Below, piece by piece: positions 22,750 to 26,245 of a stretch of 26,245 nt of DNA. The DNA comes from DATKMK01 sp035541895 (GTDB taxonomy: Bacteria; Desulfobacterota; Binatia; HRBIN30; JACQVA1): assembly GCA_035541895.1 (NCBI GenBank), contig DATKMK010000062.1, positions 1 to 26,245 of the forward strand. The letters run 5' to 3'. Each line of letters begins with the position of its first letter. Position 1 is the stretch's first letter. Under the pieces are notes generated by a model. That model was given only the letters and a program-made list of their open reading frames with translations. It did not search any database and was not told the origin of the DNA. The position numbers and the translations under genes were made by a program.

Positions 22750-24372
22750 CTACCGCCGATCGGGCCAACGGTAGTCTTTGAAACGCTCGCGCAGCTCGCG
22801 CTTGGCAAACTTGCCGACGCTGGTCTTCGGCACCGCGTCGATGAACACGATATCCTCCGGCAGCCACCACTTGGCGACGCGCCCGCGCAGCAACGCGAAC
22901 AACTCTTCTTTGGTCACCGATTGCCCGGGCTTCGGAACGACGCACGCCAGCGGGCGCTCTTGCCATTTATCGTGCGGGAGGCCGATCACCGCGGCTTCCA
23001 GCACCTTCGGATGCCCCATGAGGGCGTTCTCCAACTCGACACTGGAGATCCATTCGCCGCCGCTCTTGATCACGTCTTTGGCGCGATCGGTGATCTGCAC
23101 AAAGCCGTCCGCATCGATGCTGGCGACGTCGCCGGTGCGGAACCAGCCGTCGGCAAACGCCGCGGCGCTGCGCGGATCGTTGTAGTATTCGCGAATCACC
23201 CACGGGCCGCGCAACTGCAACTCGCCGACGGTTTGCCCATCCCACGGTACCTCCTGGCCGCGGTCATCGACGGCGCGAATCTCGATTCCGGGTAGCACCG
23301 CACCTTGTTTCGCTCGCGCCGCGAGCTGTTCGTCTCGTCCGAGCGCGTCCATGTGCTTGCGCGGTCGCGACACCGTGACCAGCGGCGCGGTCTCGGTAAG
23401 TCCCCACGCCTGCACAACGGTAATGCCGCGCTGGTCGTAGGCTTCGAGCAGGCTACGCGGGACTGCCGACCCGCCGCAGGGCACACAGCGCAAACTCGAG
23501 AGATCATACGGCTTCTGCTCTAGCACGCCGAGCACGCCCATCCAGATCGTCGGCACCCCGGCCGCAACGGTCACCTGTTCGTCTTGAATCAGGCGCGCGA
23601 TGTCCTCGGGCGTCGGTTGTGCACCTGGAAACACCTGCGCGGCGCCGACCATAGTTGCGCTGAACGGTAGGTTCCACGCGTTGGCGTGGAACATCGGCAC
23701 AATCGACAGTACGGTGTCGCGCTCGCTCAGCGCAAAACTGTCGGCCATCGTCTGAGCGATCGACTGCAGATACAGCGCCCGGTGGCTGTAGAGGACGCCC
23801 TTCGGATTCCCGGTCGTGCCCGACGTGTAACACATCCCCGCCGCGCTGTTCTCGTCGAGACTGGGAAACGGGAAACTCTCGGGCTCATTCCCGAGGAGTT
23901 CCTCGTAGCTGTAAAGGGGTGCGAGCGTGCTTGCGGGAAGCGGCCCATCGCCCATGACGACGAACGCGCGGACCAAGTGCAATTGCTCCGCCAACGGTTC
24001 GAGCGTGGCGAGCAGCGAATCGTCGACGAACAGTACCACGTCCTCGGCGTGGTTGATGATGTAACTGATCTGCTCTGCGAACAAACGAATGTTGATGGTG
24101 TGCAGCACCGCGCCGTAACTCGGGATCGCTAGGTACAGCTCGAAGTGTCGATGAGTATTCCATGCAAATGTGCCGACGCGATCGCCGGCTTCGACACCCA
24201 GTCGCTTCAGCACGTTCGCCACTCGACACACCCGACGCGCCGCGTCCGCGTACGTGTACCGATGCATCCCCGATGATCCGCGGCTGACGATCGTCGCGCG
24301 GCCAAACAGCCGCTCCGCACGACCGATGAGCTGGGTCACCGTCAATGGATACTCTTGCATCAGACCACGCAC
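22750..24372 (-). CDS. Acyl-CoA ligase (AMP-forming, medium/long-chain type)
   Basis: 540-aa adenylate-forming enzyme activating a carboxylic acid to its CoA thioester via an acyl-AMP. Core motifs: YTSGTTGNPKGVLYSH (A3, phosphate loop), QAWGLTETAP (A5), GWFRTGDVASID (A7), RAKDVIKSGGEWISS (A8 hinge) and the C-terminal catalytic Lys in PKTSVGKFAKRELR (A10). The N-terminus and GEWISS hinge resemble the AlkK/FadD-like branch used in fatty-acid degradation; the actual chain length is not deducible. The start is GTG 24372, because GGAGGAGG lies 6 bases upstream; the ATG at 24360 would leave this site 18 bases away. It leads the two-gene minus-strand unit with the kinase fusion. Confidence 0.93.
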   Translation of the reverse strand: MRGLMQEYPLTVTQLIGRAERLFGRATIVSRGSSGMHRYTYADAARRVCRVANVLKRLGVEAGDRVGTFAWNTHRHFELYLAIPSYGAVLHTINIRLFAEQISYIINHAEDVVLFVDDSLLATLEPLAEQLHLVRAFVVMGDGPLPASTLAPLYSYEELLGNEPESFPFPSLDENSAAGMCYTSGTTGNPKGVLYSHRALYLQSIAQTMADSFALSERDTVLSIVPMFHANAWNLPFSATMVGAAQVFPGAQPTPEDIARLIQDEQVTVAAGVPTIWMGVLGVLEQKPYDLSSLRCVPCGGSAVPRSLLEAYDQRGITVVQAWGLTETAPLVTVSRPRKHMDALGRDEQLAARAKQGAVLPGIEIRAVDDRGQEVPWDGQTVGELQLRGPWVIREYYNDPRSAAAFADGWFRTGDVASIDADGFVQITDRAKDVIKSGGEWISSVELENALMGHPKVLEAAVIGLPHDKWQERPLACVVPKPGQSVTKEELFALLRGRVAKWWLPEDIVFIDAVPKTSVGKFAKRELRERFKDYRWPDRR

Positions 24373-24417
24373 CGAGATCCTCCTCCGTCGGCGCTAGAGT
24401 GACCAAAAACCGGGCCG

Positions 24418-24492
24418 GGATCAAACTTCGTCCGGCGGAGGACCAAGCCGCAACTGCGAACTGAGCGCCCGTACCCGGCTACGGTTTGATCC
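24418..24492. repeat. 75-base element bounded by a 9-bp inverted repeat, with two inner stems
   Basis: GGATCAAAC (24418-24426) and GTTTGATCC (24484-24492) are exact inverted repeats. Between them are GTCC-GGCGGA-GGAC (24430-24443) and AGCCG...CGGCT (24446-24480), so the whole unit can fold as a branched, cloverleaf-like structure. No tRNA features (anticodon arm, TTC loop) are present. It may be a repetitive extragenic palindrome, a small mobile relic or a structured leader. Confidence 0.45.
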
Positions 24493-24516
24493 TCACCAAG
24501 ATCATGTCTCCAGGTC

Positions 24517-24552
24517 CCTCCCTCTGTCGCCACATCCGGCGACCCAGGGAGG
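24517..24552. repeat. Long imperfect hairpin (15-bp arms)
   Basis: The arm 24517-24531 (CCTCCCTCTGTCGCC) pairs with 24538-24552 (GGCGACCCAGGGAGG) with one two-base mismatch and a six-base loop. No T-run directly follows on either strand; a TTTTT lies 18 bases further on the plus strand (24571-24575). It could be a terminator relic or part of the palindromic DNA beside it. Confidence 0.5.
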
Positions 24553-24692
24553 TTAGGAGGGAGGCGGCGATTTTTCAGCACACCGCGTTGGCACGGAGTT
24601 TCCCTCTTAATGTGCGAGCCGTCCGCGCTCCGACCGGAGCCGGAGCCGGCCAATCTGAAGGCACGGGGGAAGCCATGAACGATGTGGCGATC

Positions 24693-24736
24693 TGGCCTGC
24701 ACCCCAACTTTGGTCCACTAGACTCTCGGAAAGACA
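24693..24736. repeat. Orphan copy of the IS right end (44 bp)
   Basis: This 44-base segment is identical to the inner IS end at 24742-24785, in the same orientation and separated from it by TCACG. It contains the terminal TGGCCTGCACCCC and the sequence that, in the intact IS, encodes the last transposase codons and stop. It is a fragment of a second copy of the same element or a local duplication. Confidence 0.85.
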
Positions 24737-24766
24737 TCACGTGGCCTGCACCCCAACTTTGGTCCA

Positions 24767-25630
24767 CTAGACTCTCGGAAAGACAGCCTCGCTGCGGTCC
24801 GGTTGATCCTCCTGTCCGGCTCGGAACTGGGCCGGGGTTTGGTTGCCCAAGGTACTGTGGGGCCTGACGGTGTTGTAGTCCTGCTGCCACGCCCGCAGCT
24901 TGCTGCGGGCGTCGGTGAGATCGATGAAGTAGTGTTGCGTAAGGCACTCTCGCCTCACGCTCGCGTTGAACGACTCGATGAACGCATTGTCGGTCGGTTT
25001 GCCGGGTCGGCTGAAGTCCAAGTGCACGTGCTGGGTGTAGGCCCACTGGTCGAGCGCTTTCGAAGTGAACTCTGTGCCGTTGTCGCACGCGATCGTCGTC
25101 GGCAGCCCGCGCTCCCAGCCCAAGCGCGTCAGCACTCGCGCGACATCGTGGCCACGAAACCCGCTCGCAGCTTCCACGGCGAGGCACTCGCGCGTGTACG
25201 TATCCACGATCGTCAGGACGCGCAACGCGCGGCCATCCGCCAGCGCATCGTGCATGAAGTCCATACTCCAACACTCGTTCGGCCGCGTCGCGGTCCGGCG
25301 CGGCCCGCGTTGCACAGCGCTGCGGCGTCGCCGCGGACGCCGGCGACGTAAGCCCAAGCCTTCTTCCCGATAGAGCCGATACACCCGTTTATGGTTCACA
25401 GGCCAGCCCTCCCGACGGAGCAGCACGTGCACGCGCCGATACCCGTAGCTGATGCGGTCCATTGCCAGTTCCCTCATCCTGCGCCGCAAGGCGGTTTGGG
25501 GCGGCCGGATCCCGACGTACCGCACGCTCGCCCGCCACACCGCGAGCGCCCGGCAGGCGCGGCGCTGGCTGCACTGGTAGCTCTGCTCGACCCAGGCCAC
25601 TAGCGCGCGCGCTCGGTCCGGCCTCAGAAC
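24767..25630 (-). CDS. IS3-family transposase OrfB (DDE integrase domain), expressed as OrfAB by -1 frameshift
   Basis: The frame contains the HTH_21-like segment (RISYGYRRVHVLLRREGWPV, KRVYRLYREEGLGLR) and an rve integrase core with the DDE triad: Asp in ECWSMDFMHDAL, Asp in TIACDNGTEFTS, and Glu in NAFIESFNASVRRECL, followed by the YNTVRPHSTLGNQTPAQF tail. The style (WSMDFMHD) is that of the IS407-like branch. No start codon is needed because it should be reached by slippage from orfA at 25630-25636; the open frame itself extends upstream to 25771. The stop at 24767-24769 lies inside the terminal repeat. All catalytic residues are present, so it may be active. Confidence 0.93.
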   Translation of the reverse strand, partial: VLRPDRARALVAWVEQSYQCSQRRACRALAVWRASVRYVGIRPPQTALRRRMRELAMDRISYGYRRVHVLLRREGWPVNHKRVYRLYREEGLGLRRRRPRRRRSAVQRGPRRTATRPNECWSMDFMHDALADGRALRVLTIVDTYTRECLAVEAASGFRGHDVARVLTRLGWERGLPTTIACDNGTEFTSKALDQWAYTQHVHLDFSRPGKPTDNAFIESFNASVRRECLTQHYFIDLTDARSKLRAWQQDYNTVRPHSTLGNQTPAQFRAGQEDQPDRSEAVFPRV

Positions 25631-25890
25631 TTTTTTCCGAGCGCCTCCCGCAAGATCTGTTTGTCCAGCGTGAGATCCGCGACCACCTGCTTCAGCTTCT
25701 TGTTCTCGTCGCGCAGCACGCGGAGCTCGCGCAGCTCCGCCACGCCCAGATCGCCGAACTGCTTCTTCCACCGGTAGAACGTCGGCTCACTGACGTTGAG
25801 CTGCCGACACAAGTCGGCCACCGGTCGACCGGCCTCGACTTCCCGCAGCGCCCGAATGATCTGCTCGGCACTGAATCGACTCTTCCTCAT
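25624..25890 (-). CDS. IS3-family transposase OrfA (HTH_Tnp_1 DNA-binding subunit)
   Basis: 88 aa. It begins MRKSRFSAEQIIRALREVEAG and has the helix-turn-helix VADLCRQLNVSEPTFYRWKKQFG (about residues 24-46), then a leucine-zipper-like helix LRELRVLRDENKKLKQVVADL typical of IS3 OrfA multimerisation. It ends REALGKKF just after the slippery A6G site. The ATG at 25890 has GGGAGGGACC immediately upstream, partly inside a hairpin. OrfA alone usually acts as a DNA-binding regulator, while the OrfAB fusion is the transposase. Confidence 0.93.
   Translation of the reverse strand: MRKSRFSAEQIIRALREVEAGRPVADLCRQLNVSEPTFYRWKKQFGDLGVAELRELRVLRDENKKLKQVVADLTLDKQILREALGKKF
25630..25636 (-). other. Programmed -1 ribosomal frameshift site A AAA AAG
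   Basis: On the minus strand the orfA codons GGA AAA AAG TTC TGA contain the canonical heptamer A AAA AAG. Slipping back one base gives AAA AAA GTT CTG AGG, which enters the orfB frame (KKVLRPDRARALV). This is the standard IS3-family device for making OrfAB. Confidence 0.88.
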
Positions 25891-25918
25891 GGTCCCTCCC
25901 TCGTCTCGTTGAGGGACC
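25891..25918 (-). promoter_or_regulatory. Hairpin covering the orfA ribosome binding site
   Basis: GGTCCCTC and GAGGGACC (25891-25898 and 25911-25918) are perfect 8-bp arms with a 12-base loop. In the orfA mRNA the 3' arm abuts the ATG and holds most of the GGGAGGG ribosome site. Such stems in insertion sequences limit translation from read-through transcripts. Confidence 0.6.
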
Positions 25919-25940
25919 GCAGCCTACCGCATTTCGAGAG

Positions 25941-25972
25941 GTCGGATGGACTCAAACGCAGGGGTCAGACCA
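25941..25972 (-). repeat. IS left terminal inverted repeat (IRL)
   Basis: Read inward on the minus strand from 25972: TGGTCTGACCCC, then GTTTGAGTCCA and GAC. It matches the other end (from 24742: TGGCCTGCACCCC, then CTTTGGTCCA and GAC) with small gaps and mismatches. TTGAGT within it is a possible -35 element for orfA, but no -10 at proper distance is clear. Confidence 0.7.
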
Positions 25973-26245
25973 GCTGACGCAACGAGTCCCAATGGCTGCT
26001 GCCTAGCTATCTGTTGACCTACTTGGGCTGCGCCTACTGCTGCGTGTTCGCCTGCGGAAATCTTGTCAGTTCAACACGCATCGCGTCGCTGCTATCAATC
26101 GTGCAGCTTCGCTTCCTTGCCCACGACTACACCCGCGCGGCGTATACCACCGCCTGCACAAACGCTGCAAGAATTTTGCAGCCTATCCGCACCGCAAACG
26201 TTCATGGTCGCAGCCCACCACTCGGCACCCGCCAGGATTGAGTCC
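25973..26245. other. 273-base stretch without recognisable gene
   Basis: The sequence right of the IS looks slightly less GC-rich than the rest. A 75-codon open frame (26014-26241, plus) gives a Cys/Ala/Thr-rich peptide without family resemblance and is probably not coding. The only structure seen is a dyad GCTGCAA-GAATT-TTGCAGC at 26164-26182. Confidence 0.4.

Larger units (their letters stand above)
24373..24692. other. 320-base non-coding stretch with palindromic elements
   Basis: No convincing gene is present. Contents: the ribosome site of the ligase gene (minus strand, about 24379-24386); a 75-base unit bounded by a 9-bp inverted repeat (24418-24492); a strong hairpin (24517-24552); and then featureless DNA up to the insertion sequence. 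Minus-strand frames across it are low-complexity and cross the IS boundary. Confidence 0.5.
24742..25972 (-). mobile_element. IS3-family insertion sequence, apparently intact
   Basis: About 1231 bp, the usual IS3 size. The ends read inward as TGGCCTGCACCCC (from 24742) and TGGTCTGACCCC (from 25972, minus strand), continuing with partial matches around TTTG, GTCCA and GAC. This is the TGxxCTGxCCCC-type end of IS3 elements. Inside are orfA and orfB on the minus strand, linked by a frameshift motif. No target duplication is obvious: the flanks are TCACG (left) and GCTGA (right). The right end (IRR) is duplicated outside the element. Confidence 0.85.

Noticed and set aside
24588..24605. Sigma-54-like promoter (TTGGCACG at -24)
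   Set aside because: The -24 part matches well but the required GC at -12 is missing (TTTCCC), and no gene follows on that strand except the convergent IS.
24693..24785. CRISPR-like repeat pair
   Set aside because: Only two copies with a 5-base gap, and the repeats are the terminal sequence of the adjacent insertion element.
24360..25274. Minus-strand open frame spanning the IS end and the ligase leader
   Set aside because: It crosses the IS boundary, is antisense/out of frame to OrfB, and contains the duplicated IS end; no domain resemblance.
26014..26241. 75-codon open frame at the right edge
   Set aside because: No ribosome site, no recognisable motif and an unusual Cys/Thr-rich composition; not enough to call a gene.

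Overview
The window is a GC-rich bacterial chromosome segment, densely coded, with short spacers and several start/stop overlaps. Gene content (class II aldolase, group III-like phosphofructokinase, sigma-54 activator, RNase PH next to a Pro-Arg-His-Lys tRNA cluster, TrmJ, BepA-like M48/TPR protease, fused phosphotransferase/P-loop kinase) fits a Desulfobacterota/Binatota- or Acidobacteriota-like environmental bacterium. This is a judgement from gene families; no rRNA or other taxonomic marker is present.

Layout. (a) 1-9753, plus strand: tail of an unknown gene, a K+-channel-like protein, a LOG-type nucleotide hydrolase, then a central-carbon block of phosphofructokinase, pyruvate kinase, class II fructose-bisphosphate aldolase and glycogen phosphorylase, closed by a SulP anion transporter whose start overlaps the glgP stop. 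A 5'-truncated DUF2950 remnant lies between fba and glgP. (b) 9872-12903, plus: TerB-like protein, a secreted protein of an unnamed family, an AI-2E-type permease, and a small Cys-rich membrane protein, followed by convergent terminators. (c) 13001-14944, minus: rph-rdgB (overlapping), then four tRNAs (Pro, Arg, His, Lys) without encoded CCA. (d) 14945-15104: a divergent intergenic region packed with three perfect dyads. (e) 15105-18725, plus: sigma-54 activator without sensory domain, stand-alone receiver, PIG-L-type deacetylase, TrmJ-like tRNA methyltransferase, and a 69-aa protein. (f) 18610-19584, minus: a tandemly duplicated HTH/winged-helix protein resembling IS630 transposase N-termini but without a DDE domain. 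(g) 19771-21150, plus: M48 metalloprotease with TPRs. (h) 21165-24372, minus: acyl-CoA ligase followed by a fused phosphotransferase/P-loop kinase. (i) 24373-26245: structured non-coding DNA, an intact IS3-family element with a programmed -1 frameshift site and a duplicated right end, then 273 bases with no recognisable gene.

How it fits together: the first block can degrade glycogen to glucose-1-phosphate and carry sugar phosphates through the two committed glycolytic steps. The rph-rdgB-tRNA block joins a tRNA 3'-end trimming exonuclease with tRNAs that need 3' processing. The activator and the free receiver look like the two halves of an NtrC-type regulator. I found no CRISPR array, phage module or recognisable defence island. 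The best leads are non-textbook details: the dyad cluster at rph, the split activator/receiver pair, the duplicated HTH protein, the DUF2950 relic, the possible mid-protein sorting signal at 12403-12903, and the palindromic DNA next to the insertion sequence.
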